From Hyalella azteca (Eukaryota; Arthropoda; Malacostraca; Amphipoda; Hyalellidae): a stretch of 64,000 nt of DNA. The first letter of the stretch is position 1, and every line of letters starts with the position of its first letter. Under the pieces are notes generated by a model, which was not told where the DNA came from, did not search any database, and was given only the letters and a program-made list of their open reading frames with translations. The stretch covers positions 62,001 to 126,000 of the forward strand of contig NW_025937422.1 of the NCBI RefSeq assembly GCF_000764305.2. The letters run 5' to 3'. Positions 24,493 through 42,748 of this stretch are shown piece by piece. The position numbers and the translations under genes were made by a program.

Positions 24493-26714
24493 ATAGCTTG
24501 TCAAGGTCCTCTTCACAAACTGTGTTTACCGGCTCACGGTTTGTAAGCAACTCCGTATAGAACCTTGCTTTTGCACAAACAATCTTGCAAGTGTTCACTA
24601 GTAAAGTTCACTAACTTTCATGTTTTATTAATCGAATGTCGAATACCTTCATGTCAGGGGCTCATATTTTTCATTCACATTCGAGTAAGATTTTATTTTT
24701 ATTGCATGAAAGCTTCGATTTTAGATTAATTTTTAGAGCATAAAAATTTTCAAACACAATAATAAGAAATATGCAATATTGATTACTCTACTATTGATTT
24801 CTTTGGGGGTTTCCAATCGTTTTCGATTGTTGTTCCCTGCGGAAACAAGTTCAGGTGCTCTTCAAAATTTCTCAATTATTAATGAAACAAGAAAGTGCAA
24901 TTTAATATAGGTACGTACTTGCGAAAACATTTGATCACTACAGTATTTTGAAAGACCTTCTGAGAATTCATATTTTGCCAGCTTTTTCTCATAAAATATT
25001 TCTAGTTTTGTGATACTGGCAATATTTTGAGCAAAAATTGTGATACTGGACTTGTTTCGACAATCATATCCATATACGTACGATGTTGTCTTTGGATACA
25101 CGATTCGTTTAAAGGTGCCTGTGTCCGATACACATGCGGGCAATTATTCGGAAGTTTTTCATTGGCAGCAATTTCAAAAAATACATATGAAATATTATTT
25201 TAAATTAAAATATCTATATACTTTTATTTTGTTATTCCATCGGAACGGAACGAAGCCAGCGTCGTTAGTTACTGAAAATATATTATAGAATTATCACCAT
25301 TTTTCTCTATTAATATCGGTTATCTCAATAATTATGTTTGACCACTTATATGTTCTGGGTTCATTATACTGACACATATGTTGAATTTTCTAATACTGAT
25401 CCCACCGACCACCTACTTATTACCAGCAGTGTAGTCATCAGTGTAGTGAATGCATTGCAGCTATCAGCTCTACACCAGAGATACTGCAAATTGGGTACCG
25501 TGATACTGTCTCATCATTGTCAGCTGCAGAGATAACGATAACACCCTAGAATTCACATCGTTTAACATCAATTATCAATTATATGTGTCCTGCGGGCGCC
25601 TTGCAGTTCCGTAAGCTGATATCTAATCAAACTGTTTCAATGCGTGGCAATGGAATGTTATTTTCAACTATAGTAACATTTTCAATATTTAATAACCATC
25701 ATATCATTAACTTTACTGCTGGTAGTGCATTGTTTTTGGAACGTGATAGGACTCTTAGTAACTCCAGCCCGAAACTTCTTCTGCAGACAATTAATTCAAT
25801 TAAGAGGGGCGGTAAATATGTGTGTTCGAAATATATAATTATTCTTGTTATGTTTTTAATTTAGATGTTGAAATGTTCCAACAATGACGAAACTGATCTG
25901 AATTTTGCCAATGAGCGTCAATTAGTGTACCGTTATAACTTTTGCGTTGGCATCTAAAAAAATTCAACTGAAGTCATTTAATTTGAGAAAAAATCCGACT
26001 ACCACTAAAATGAATGTGAGATTAAAATAAGTATTCCTTTTACGTGGATGCCATCTGACTCTCAATCAAATAAAAGATATATTCGGCTGCATATAAACTA
26101 AAAACACGGCTCAGAGTTAATTGGTCTGAGGTTTCATCGTACAATCAACACATATCAGCTTCGAGACAATCGTTCTCGATCATATTTTCACTTCACAACA
26201 AGAAATACAAATTATCCGGCAAATAACTTTAAGCGTCACTAGCAATCAAGATGACCCAGCTGTTGCAAGGAAAACAACAGCGCATGGAAGAATACCAGCG
26301 GATGGAAGTTATAAAAATAATTTTATGATTTATTTTCAGTAGTTACTCTATCGCGCCATTTATCAGATTTTTCTGGTGAGCCGCTTCTTCGAAGACAACG
26401 GAATAGTTGCACGAATGTGACTTATCCATATAAAGAAGCCACTTACACTCAGCAAAACGAATGAGACTTTGTTCAAATATCAATTATATTTAACAATTGT
26501 ACGGGTCATCCAAACCCTCCCAGTTAAAAATTAATGCCAACATTACCTGCGGCCTCATGTGAATCTACATTCTCGCAGAAGCTGCAGCAGTGTAACGGAA
26601 GTGCCGGAGAGATGGTTTTGGTTCCGTTGCTAGAGCCACTCGTTAGCGTTGCATCGACGCCTCGGTCTAGCGGCGTCTCGACTACAGCGGCAGTAAGCGG
26701 CAATAGCGCGATAC
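24493..26714. other. Intergenic, no gene seen
   Basis: AT-rich. The small open frame at 26534..26731 is Ser/Val-rich and GC-richer than its surroundings but has no motif, and it runs into the minisatellite that follows. Confidence 0.4.
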
Positions 26715-26870
26715 GGTTATCGAGTCATTAGGATTCGATTATCGAGTCATTAGGATTCGATTATCGAGTCATTCGAGTACCGTAATCGAGTCATTTGGAT
26801 ACGATTATCGAGTCTTTAGGATTCGATGATCGAGTAATTTTGATATGGTTATCGAGTAACCAACCCCGCA
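26715..26870. repeat. 22-bp minisatellite
   Basis: About seven units of the type GGTTATCGAGTCATTAGGATTC, identical at first and diverging to the right. Confidence 0.9.
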
Positions 26871-26900
26871 GAAAAAAACAAGCTCCTACCGAGACATTTG

Positions 26901-27125
26901 ACACAAGGCTAACATCCGAGGACTAGTTGGAGACTGGCAGTTATAACACAAGGTTAACCTCTGAGGACTAGTTAGAGACTAGCAGTTGTAACACAAGGTT
27001 AACCTCCGAGGACTAGTTGGAGACTGGCAGTTATAACACAAGGTTAACCTCTGAGGACTAGTTAGAGACTAGCAGTTGTAACACAAGGTTAACCTCTGAG
27101 AAATAGTTGGAAACTAGAAAAGACA
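26901..27125. repeat. 45-bp minisatellite with 90-bp higher-order period
   Basis: Five units starting ACACAAGGTTAACCTCTGAG. Units 1 and 3 share GGAGACTGGCAGTTATA while 2 and 4 share AGAGACTAGCAGTTGTA, so the array alternates A-B-A-B. The fifth unit is diverged. Confidence 0.95.
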
Positions 27126-29388
27126 GCTGTGGCACACAGGAAGACTCGCTCAATTATCATATAATAACAATAAATAATAATAAGAAAGTGGCACTCGCTA
27201 GATAATCCCAGAAAAATGTTAAAATAAGATTCACTCAATGCACCACATTGGTGAAGCACGGCAAATGCGACAATAATCAGCTAAACTAATAATTCAGGAA
27301 GGTCTTAATTCACTCCTACGGCATTCCAAGAAAAACTGTCTAAACAACCTGAAAGAATCCGTTAATTTGTCTAACATACGCTAAAATTGTGACAGTTATT
27401 AGGTAAAGATGACTCGTCAAACAATAAATTCATACAGATACTACATACATGAGAAATGAATAGAATGCTCGACTGAAATTCATTTGTGAGAAATTATTCA
27501 TTTCTTCCCAATAGCAAGTTTCCAATTTTCATTTTCCTTTACCACTATTTGCGAGATAAGAAAAAGTGGATACCTGGCGCGCAGTCCGACTTGCTTTAAC
27601 TTGACTTGAGGAGGAAGTTGAGGTCCGTTGCAGGGAACGCTCAAAAGAGGAATTCATTTTCACACGGTTGCGAGTGGTGGTGCTGGGCCTCTCAGCCAGA
27701 ATTCAATTATTCACATACTCTGAAGCTTCGGTCATCGCATCATCAAGTATTCCTACCATACTTCCTTGAAATCTGGCTCTCTGTTCCTTAGTTTGAGTGA
27801 ATGCCGTGTCCTTTTCGTTATGTTTTGTTCGCAATATCTATGCTTATGTTGCCCCTGAAGGAAGTTGGACATGGTCTAGATAACTATGATTTGTACCTTG
27901 TTAGTCTAAATACCTATGAAAGTATCAAATCTATAATAAATTCTATCAAAATCTATATCAAATTCAAATCTTTATCAAAGTATATTTAAATCTATATCAA
28001 AGTATATTTAAATCTATATCAAAGTATATTCAAAGTGTATCGAATTATATTAAGAGTATAATTTATTTTCTATTCAGAAATAGGTTTAGAACAATCCTCT
28101 TAAGCAGTTGATACAACTGTGGTTTATTGTGCAATCCTAATTTAAGTCTTTCTTCTTCTTTCGAGCAATGTCAAACCTCTAGCTATTCTTGCTATCCTTT
28201 CCGTCCAACTTCCTACTCCTCTAACTGATTTCCTCTAAGTTTCTAAAGTTAATCCTTAATTCATTGTAACCTCCATAAAGTTTGATCACTGGGAATTAAA
28301 ACCTCAGGTCAGTACTTGAACTCTGATAGGCTGAGCAATACAATTCACCTCTTCGCCTTGCGCTATTACCTAATAGTCTCTTGATTTTTTCTCCAGTATC
28401 CACAGTCGGGTCTGGGTATCATCAATGGACGTTCTTTGACCTACCCGTTATTCTCACATTCTGTGCCCTACGTCACGACTGCGTCACCGAAGACCACTCC
28501 AAAAGTTGAAAATCGGACCACGCTCGCAACCCAATTTGATTCTTTTACTGCAGCTTAGAGAGGCTGTTGATTTAGCAACATGCAAAATTAAACTTGTTTG
28601 GGCCATCCCTTCTTTTGGATGCGCCATTTCAAAACCATTTCCCGTTGGCCCATCCTGTGCTCTACCGGATGCGCCTCGGCCAGTGTTGGCAAATTTTTTT
28701 TCGTTCATTCTTCAAATTAATATTCAATACCCTTCGATTGTGTAAATTCCTTACACATTTCGTCACTGCTCTAATAATTGAAATGTAAATTTCTCAAATT
28801 GGTGAAAATTCAGGAAAATGTAATGATACTATATTGACCAACTACACATTCTTTAATGTCCTCACGCTTCTAAGACATTGACTTGAGTGTTTTAATGATT
28901 TGTGTTGTGTTTACATATTTTTCACATTACTTCAAGACTTGTATTAAAATTTCAGAATCGGCATGATATTGAAAAAAAAAAACTTTATTTTCCATTTCAT
29001 GCATGACCAACATTAGCATCATGAAAATACCGAAATAACATTTATTACCATTTTCAAGCAGGAGTAACTTCAACACCTGCAATATATTGAGATAACATTT
29101 ACCCGCATTTTCATTTATAATGTCAATATATGAAAGCAACTGAAATAATATTGATATTATATTATATTTATCATAGATTATTTTATATAATATAAACATA
29201 ATATATTTACAATTTTTGAGCATGGGTTACATCAAAGTCAGCAAAATACTGAAATTTAATTTATTGTAATTTTCAAGCATGAGTAACTTCAACGTCGGCC
29301 AGCTACTAGACAAGCATTTCCACGCATGGGTCAATAATGCGGGAGCGGTCGCGTAATAAGATTGCAGTTGTGGTGGCAGTTAAAATGT
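27126..29388. other. Intergenic, no gene seen
   Basis: AT-rich, with a small tandem repeat at about 27941..28050 (unit AAATCTATATCAAAGTATAT). No supported gene; frames at 28484..28788 on both strands overlap each other and lack motifs. Confidence 0.45.
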
Positions 29389-29435
29389 ACTGTTGCCATG
29401 GTGATGGCATCTGATGCCGTCACCATGGCAACAGT
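29389..29435. promoter_or_regulatory. 47-bp near-perfect palindrome holding two X-box-like sites
   Basis: Arms 29389..29411 and 29413..29435 are 23 bp each around one base, with a single mismatch. The right arm reads GTCACCATGGCAAC, which fits the RFX X-box form GTNRCC-N2-RGYAAC; the left arm holds its mirror with one change. It is 1.45 kb upstream of the beta-tubulin start codon, with a CRE-like TGACGTCA at about 29519. Regulatory role is inference; it could also be a transposon end. Confidence 0.5.
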
Positions 29436-30889
29436 GGGTGCGTGATGTCAAGCAAGGCTCTGCGCGTCTCACGCACCACGCAACGTTCTATTGATAACTT
29501 CCTGTTTGCGTTACTTTGTGACGTCACGCCGAGCTGAGGAATACAAGCGTCTGTAAATTGTCTATCGAAATTTCAATCAAATAACCGATGAGTCAGAGAC
29601 CGCATTATGAGCTAAGTTGCGGAAATCTCATTATATATATATATATATATGTATATATAGATATTATTACTGAATAGAGCGAAACAAATGTTGAGCTCGT
29701 AATTAAAATTGACTGAAATTTGATATCTATTCGCATTAAAAAACTTAGAAATTTCATTTTTTTGCAGTTTCGTTATCACTGAACTTAATTTCAGTTCAAA
29801 ATTTTTTTGATAGGAAAAAAAAAAACTTAACTGAACTTATACAAGATATTGAAATAATGGTATGGTTGTATTGTTACATGATCACAGAAACAAGATGCAT
29901 CCATTAAATAGTTGTTTAAGAATAAATCGCTTAACATTCTTCCGCATAGTCTCTTTTTCCCAAACATAAATAATTTTATATTTTAAAGTGGTTTATAAAG
30001 GATGATTATGAACAGATTCGGTTAAGACCAACAAATATTTAAGTTGGTTTCATATTGATTTTTACATTTTGTTTGATTTTGTCTTCAAATTTGCCGAGAA
30101 AACCGTCTTTGTTTTAATTAATGTAAATTAATAATAACTAAGTAAAGAAATATTTTATCCCGAGGTATTTGATTTCTCAAGCACTCTAAGGGACTAAGTA
30201 AGAGTTTGGTTCCAGAACATGAATGCATTAAATTATTTGTATGTTGTGTATTACTTACAAAATAACATATTAAAACATGGAGGATTATTAAATTTCTTAT
30301 TGAGTTTCACACGAAGAAGCTCACGAATTGATTTAAACTTCGTAAGCTTGAATTAAACATAAATGTTATTTAAGAAAAGAAACAACGGCGCGTTCACCGT
30401 GCAGGAATACATTGAGGTCGTGAGTAGCTCGCTAGTCTAACTGCTAAATGTAGCTCGTGAGTGTATCCTTTATCTCTGGATAAATAATTATGCAGAGCAT
30501 ACACGTTTGTTTTTAATTATATCATTTACCTTAAGTAAAGATAATTTATTATCGAAAGGAAGCTAAACTTTCTTCAAATGCAAGGAAAATTGATCGATTG
30601 CTGACCAATCGATAGCAGACAACAGTCATGCCAATGCCAGCATTTCAAGTCGCAAAAAGAAATAAATTTGGTGGAAACTAATCGCATGTTATTCGGATAA
30701 TCTTTACCCTCACGTCTGATGTTTTAAGATATCTCTGTTATTTATCGTCCAGGGATCCATACATAAAGATTTAGACGTTATTGTTTCAGGCGTTTCCAAG
30801 TTTTCCTTTCTCATGCACGGTGGCACTACAAGAGTTTCCTCATTCGGCATTGAGCCGCGACCGAGAGAGGTTGTGTCCAGCTCTTCACC
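29436..30889. other. 5' flank of the beta-tubulin gene
   Basis: Contains a CpG-richer patch up to about 29540, a TA dinucleotide run at about 29631..29651 and AT-rich sequence. The last 80 bases before the start codon are GC-richer and probably 5' untranslated. No transcription start could be fixed. Confidence 0.4.
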
Positions 30890-35497
<4,608 letters not shown>

Positions 35498-38400
35498 ATG
35501 CAGCGTGTACACGGGCACAGTTTTGGCGGTCAGTATAATTTTCCAATACTAACCGTCACTACTTATCATGCTAAAAACCTATTAGACAAGGCCTATATAG
35601 CATCATCATGAGTTGCAGTTAGCATTTAAGTCGAACTGGCTGCCACTACTGGCACATTGACACATAAACCTTTAGAATTCAGATATTCTAATATTAAATG
35701 ACGTGAAACATTTTTATGAGAATTTCACGTGAAAAAAAATTAGATAATTTCTAAGGCAATTAAAATTCAATTTTCTCACACTGTTTACGATGTTCCACAA
35801 TTTGATGCTCACGATTATAAGACAATTCGGAAACAAACGGCAAAAGTTATAGCGATCGGAGAGATGGCAATATAAAAACGTAAGGTTGAAAAATTCATCC
35901 AATCATTTTCATTATGCGTCGATTTCCAAAATTGATGACTTATGTTTTTTTCAAAATAAGATTCCCCTATTGCAATTAAATAAGGTTTAAAACGGATAGG
36001 TTTAGGAGTTCAAAAGGTCCAAATTAAAATCATGCATAAATTATAAGGAGTATTTTATCAACAACCATTGTAACGCTATTCAACACTAGTGACCAGTCGA
36101 AGTGAGTGGTGGTTGCGGCCAGTGAAATGAACCTGAAATGGCTGGTTCTGGTTCAACTCAGTGGATTGGTCCAAAATTAAACATAATAATAATAATTATA
36201 ATACTGTGCAGGTTTTCCGTCACATTTATCTCCGCTTCCGTTCCATAAAATAAGGCAAGTTCTTCAATAAAATGTGAATATTATGCAGCGCTCGTTTCAC
36301 TGTCAAAATACACGGGGAATGGAACACAAAATTTCAAATTGTTAGAATATAACGAATGTAAGGCTGTGCGAATGGGTAACCATAGTTAGGATTGCGTTGA
36401 AATAATAGGGAAGTAGATGAGCGGTCTACACTTTAATTTAAATTAAGAAAGAGATAAATAGCCATTGTGATGTCTCAATCCAAACGATACTCTAATAATT
36501 CTCTACGAAAGCTAGTATTGTCTACCGATGAGCTCTGAATTATATAGACAAAATATTATTAAATAGATTGAACGTCAACGGTATTCGTTTAACAATTACG
36601 GAAAAACCTTGCTGAGATCCCACTAAGAACAATAATTAACTTCAGTTTTGCAGTTACCTGTTTTCAAGTCAAGTGGAAGTTCCCGTCATCTGCCTGAGAG
36701 AAGAAATTCTTGTATATCTCCTTAACTTCGACTGTGAGGTATAATCCTACGATATTCGAAGGTTAATGAAAGTCAGGAAGCAGTCGTATCTAAAATACTG
36801 TATTTTGTGCCAACCCCTACTTGCTCCTGCGATGCAATACCAAACCACAGTGATGAACTTACAGGCTAGAGTTATTCCAGCGAAGCGAGAGATGTTACAC
36901 GGTAAAAAGTCCACAACAATGCACAGGCCAGTCGCTTCAACTCTGGTAATGATAATAGTGCCACATAATATGAACATCTAGTAACAAATATCAAGTAACA
37001 TGGAACAAATTAAATGTGGTTAGATCATATTTTTTACGAGTTGTTGACAACGAGACTCAGGGCATCAGAACTTCCTACGTGTAGGAGGAATAAGTGAGCA
37101 GTCATGGCCGTTCAACAGCACGGCAGTACAGGAATTGAATTACTTCAGATTTCTACAATTATCATACCTGGTCAAAATATATACAGATTACCATAAATAT
37201 AGAGCCAAAGACATTGCAATAGTTCGACGCATTCCGGCACGCAGAGCCTGGCTTTAATCCAATTTCGTTACTTACCTAAGAGAAATGAAAAGGTAAATTT
37301 ACATATTCACCGGAAACTGTAATGCCTACACAAGAGGAATTTACTATCTTCTGTCAAACTTCGTTTTATAGTGAGCAATAAAGAGTTAGGTCATCGTCAG
37401 TCTTTGACCGACTCCCGCCAGATTTTCGCCAGCAAACGCACACCAACACATCATCTTCTCAATTGCGGCACAAACACGCATGAAAAATCATCTTTTAAAC
37501 AGGAATACAAACACATTATCGCTTCAAAATGGACATTAACAAATAATCTCTTCAACAGCGGCACAGACGAACAATATTTTGAAAATGGACACAAGTACGT
37601 AGCAGTAGTAGTAGAATGGTTTGCTAGCGTTTTAGCTATTTCGCGCCGGAGGTCAAAAGATAACATCGCCAACAACACTTCATCTCACCAGCATCCACAA
37701 CAAACCTGACGTTCAGCAATGCTGACGATGTTGCAGGGAGAACTAAATTCTATCTCCCACCCGAATAATAAATCAATGCAAAATAGCATACATCACAAAC
37801 GGCGACAAACTCCAGTGGACGCGAACATTCGAGTGCACTAGTGAAGGGTACCAGTTCACCATTCAACGAACAGCCCCAAACAAAACAATTGCCCATATAA
37901 ATATTGCTAATATCAAGATATAGATCCCTAGCAACGTATAATCTAAAATAAACAAGTAAATATAACTAATTATTATGTAGCATTCGGAGACGGTGATAAA
38001 CAATGGCTAGTTCGAGATTTTCGTAAGGTCTTCCGATAATTTGAAGCTCTAAACTTTTTATGGATTGAAATAAACTAACAGCACAAATATTTGTATAACC
38101 GCACGATACCTACTCAGCAGTGTATTTATTGAGAAAACAAGATGGAAGAAGTTCCCAGTTAATTCATTTTTTTATGCCAGGCATCGCATGAAAAAACCTG
38201 AGGACAGCACAATAATGATCTCGATTAAAAATGATCACCTCCAATAATAATAACGCAAGGTCATAATGTATCATATACAAGTAATGAGTAATTACCGTCA
38301 TGCCCATACACGGTGCCCAGAAAGCGGGGTATTCGCCCATCTAAAATGCCTGTATTGAACAGATAAAATGCGCATCTAAACATAAACTTTAGCCACTCAG

Positions 38401-41400
38401 AAACATTAATGGGTTTTATTGTCCAAATAGTGACAAATTTTTTACCCACATCACAGGCAGATAGCGGGCGCAACACTGAAGTACGCACTTTTGCCGGGCC
38501 AAAAAAGTGAAACATGTAGCGCTTGTGGACGAAACATTTCGTCCACAAGTGAAAAACATGTAGCGCTGTGTGGACGAAATGTCGCTATTTTCCTCAGAGC
38601 ACGGATCGAATTATGGAAACGAACGTATCATCCACGTATCATCACCGCGTCGTGAGAAGTTTATCATCCCGTATGGAGCATGAATTTAAAATCATCACTT
38701 CATTTGTAAACAAATAATTTAATCGCTTCTTTAGTCCAGGTTTAGCAACAGGACCAATTCTCCTCAGCCTTTATCATCAATAAGCCGAGGCTGGAAATAA
38801 CATTTGCATAGGAACGAGTGAAATCAATATATAGTAATTTTACGACGACAAGGCTTCAAACGTAAGTAAGAAAATTTGACAGACAAATAGGTTATTTTTT
38901 GTACAGATTTACCACAGGACGAATAAAATAGAGCTAGTAAGTGTGCTAATCACTTCAAAATGTGCTAATCAAAGTAAGTAAGTTTACCCTAGCGAAGGGG
39001 AAAATTGGTAGAAATTGCCCAAGCTTGCAGATCTAGAATTACAAGACACAAATTGAAACATTAAATACTTAGAAAAAACGTACTTGATAACGATGACATC
39101 GAATTAAAACAAACAGATAATATAAATAAGTGATTGCTGCTTAATATTCAATCATAAATGTTAGGCAAATTGGGAATAAAAACAATGCGACTCAGGCTAG
39201 AAAACTTTTAAAATAACACAGAGTTCTTCAGCTCAAAACACAACACAATTTAGATATTAGTTATTGGAGCGATACAGCCACAACGACTTAGTGAGAACTG
39301 TGGTCAGGGGTGCCTGGCGCTGGTCAGAACTGCCTGGCGCTGGTCAGAGCTCAAGACATTCCAGTGATGAACAACACCGGCGTTTACGTAACAAATATTC
39401 ATATATTAAAATTCTACATAAGAGAAAGGAGGTTGAGGCCGCACCCTCAATGACGAGGCAGACAACAAGCAAGCGTCAACTAATCACACTCAGAAATATG
39501 AGCGAGACATTATCCAAATAGAGATGCACTTTCTGCCCTTGTGCGCTCATCCTGACTCATTCTGGGCTCGACAAAAGGACGTAACAGTGCTACGTCTACC
39601 TTCTGTTAGTGTTGTGATAGGTGTGAGTCACTATTTAGACAATATAAAACATGAATTTTTTTATTGCACCAATAACTAACTACAGTAGTAACATTTTATC
39701 AGAAACAACAACGTATAAAATTGTCAACTAAAGAGAGAAGAAAGCGATAATTAAATGGAATGCAGGACAAAAATAATAACGAAACACGATGAGTAACGAG
39801 AAGGAAACTTGGTTCCATTGTAGCCTCACAGGAAATGATTATGAGATAATAATTGTGTTGAACGAAATATGGTATAATAACCGAGAGAATAGTGACAGGA
39901 GCCGACATGCGGTTGGTTAACAAAATAGCGAAAAACCGACAAAAATCGCATCTTGATGAAAAAGAAAGGTATAATAAACGTTAATTTTTATTAATGAGGA
40001 TGAAGCTATCTATTTTACTGCAAAAATTGCAAAACTTTAAAATTGAACTCTATATATAATTTTGCATTGAAGCAAATACATAGAGAGATTGGACACTATC
40101 ACGTATTTCGAAGCACTTAGAAAATTTGAGCTTCTTAGGATCTGGATGAATGACCGCTGGATATCAATCCTTTACGAACATAAATTATTGTAACACTACC
40201 GAAGCCAATACGTTTCTAACGTACGTTGTTAGCAGGACTAACCAGCGTTACAAATTAAGTAAACTTTACAAAATGAATGTACCACAAAGCTACGTCTTCC
40301 AAGTGTCACATAAAGCAGAGCTTTAAACCGGAAAATTAGTTCCAAAAATGAAAAACATTTCTTGAAACTTCAATTTATATAAGAAAACATCGAACTTTGA
40401 ATATTCAATTCAAGAAAATCTTGCTGATTCTGCAGCACAATTTTCTGAACCCGTTGCCGCAAAAAAAAAAAGCCAAAGAAATACGAAAATAGTGAACTAG
40501 GAAATTTTATACAATAAAACCTAAAAATGAACCAAATGTGTTATATAGTGAGCCATAAATCAACATGACAGACCTCCAGCTGCAGCCAAAAGAACTTGCC
40601 TCGACTGTTATAGGGCCGCTCTTATAAAGTAGAAAACTAAAACCTCTCATCACTGAAACTTATTATACTCGCTTCACATGGTCAGATAACAGCAAGAATT
40701 TCATGGAGCAGAATAACAAAACCTACACCGATTTTTTCTGTAGCGCCACATTCACTTCAACAATAATTTCCATACAGGGAGCAGCACAAGAGGTTTACTG
40801 ATTTTGTGAGAAGACGTGAAGGTTCAAATTAATGACCGCTCACAACGGCATCTAACTTAAATACTTCTAGAATTAGAACAAAATCAATAATTACAAGGAG
40901 CGCTGGCTTTAACCGAGTCAACAATGAGATGCACGAGTACGAGGCAGTGTACACTCGTGCTTCGGTGTAACACTAATGCTCCGGCAACAACACTAATGCT
41001 CCGTGTCAGTAACTGTCATTGCTGAAAGCTTACAAAAATATAGAAAATACCTTCACTTGCGTATAAGAAATGAACTGAAAGTATTATTTGTACCTTTTAT
41101 CTTCACTTGCATTGCAAATACAAAGTTGGAGATTTATTTTTTTTTTTTGAGAACATAAATTTTCAAAGCAATTGAAGACGAAAGATCTAGGAACGAAAGT
41201 ATTTTAAAACGGAGTAACAAACGGTGCATTACGCACTGTCAATGTACAAACATTCAACAACATTTGATACCTCGAATACCGTACAGGAAAGTGAAGGAAA
41301 TATAATGTAAAGCTTGGTTAATGAAAATATTCGAAATGAACATGGGACTCTAGGTAATCATCAAGAAACAACTAGCCGTTTCTCAGTACTAACTTCAGTC

Positions 41401-41529
41401 ACAGTGCGACTCAGGGTTCAAAACTTCCCATAAAAATTGGTGGCATGAGACGAAGCTTCCTTCAGGGATATAGTTTTTTCCGATGTAAATCCTTCACGTG
41501 GCAAGTTAACAGAGACGAGTAACCCTCAG
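35498..41529. other. Intergenic, no gene seen
   Basis: Six kilobases of AT-rich DNA between the beta-tubulin stop and the CRE-like array. The first part is presumably the tubulin 3' UTR. A perfect inverted repeat (CTTGTGGACGAAA, 2-base loop) lies at 38522..38549, with a second copy of its left arm context at about 38552..38580. No coding signal. Confidence 0.45.
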
Positions 41530-41700
41530 TGACGTCACAAGTGACGTTACAAGTGACGTCACAAACACGTTCCGTGACGTCACAAGTTACACGTTCCGTG
41601 ACGTCACAAGTGACACGTTTCGTGACGTCACAAGTGACACGTTCCGTGACGTCACAAGTGACACGTTCCGTGACGTCACAAGTGACACGTTCCGTGACAC
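41530..41700. repeat. 24-bp array carrying seven TGACGTCA palindromes
   Basis: Unit GACACGTTCCGTGACGTCAC plus AAGT. Seven copies of TGACGTCA and one TGACGTTA occur in 170 bp. TGACGTCA is the full CRE consensus bound by CREB/ATF bZIP factors. Because the unit is 24 bp and lacks stops, both strands are open; those frames are not genes. Confidence 0.95.
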
Positions 41701-42748
41701 TGATTAAAACGTTTGAATTTCTTGTCAATAGTCGTTACTTTGGGACATTTTTTGAGTAACTAAGTTGCATGTTTTAATTACTACAAAGGAATCCCCATTT
41801 AATTATCAAAATGAATATTGTACTTAGGTACCACATAACGCTCCTCCATAACCATTCAAATATTTCACGAAAAAAATAATAGTAATTAAAACATAATCAA
41901 ATTCGGCATAAAACCGCGGAAAAAAACTGTGTTCCACTTCAACTTCCACCTCAGATCGGTGATAAATATAGGTACATCCAGTTGATGAAAGATGTAACAG
42001 CGGCGGTTTAATACATAAAGTAGGCCTAATTATGATCAGCCTGAAGCTCGTCGAATTCTTGACAATAAATGTTTCAGAGTTTGATTTCCCAGCAAGCAAC
42101 AAAACAATGTAACCGATAATGCGAATAAACATTACCATTTTCGGGCAACAGGCTGTCACATGGTATCATCTCTCCAAATAGGAAGTTCCTATCCTAAATT
42201 ACTTCACCCATGACATAAAATGTACAAAATCCATTGCACTGTGGAACATAAATGGCAGAGATGCATGAAAATCTACGAATCATAGAAACAATCCACCATT
42301 TAACAACTTTTGTTAAAACTTTTTCACAGTTAAAGTACAATTTTTCTTAACTCTCACAACGTAAGCGTCTGCCATTAAACCGTACCTTTCCCATTTAACA
42401 GATTGATTGCGATAGAATATAAAACATTCCATGAACCAAAAAATTAGACTTCTGCTGACATTAAATCTGACATTTTTCGAGTAACATATAAATTGAGATT
42501 TACAATAGAATTTTCCACTACCCCAAAAATGGAACATCTGCCATCATTAAACCAATACCAATCCCAGGCAACATCGATTGCGACAGAATATAGAACTTTC
42601 CACACCTCCAAAAATGAAAACTTCTGCCAGTATAAAAAAAACTACAACTTCACTGTAACATTGATTGAGACAGAACATAGAACTTTCTATGACCAACAAG
42701 CAGCAGGGTAGCGAACGCTCCCTCATAGGCGCCAACGCATCATGAGCT

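Noticed and set aside
41462..41759. Open frames on both strands over the TGACGTCA array
   Set aside because: They arise because the 24-bp unit has no stop in these frames; the peptides are pure repeats.
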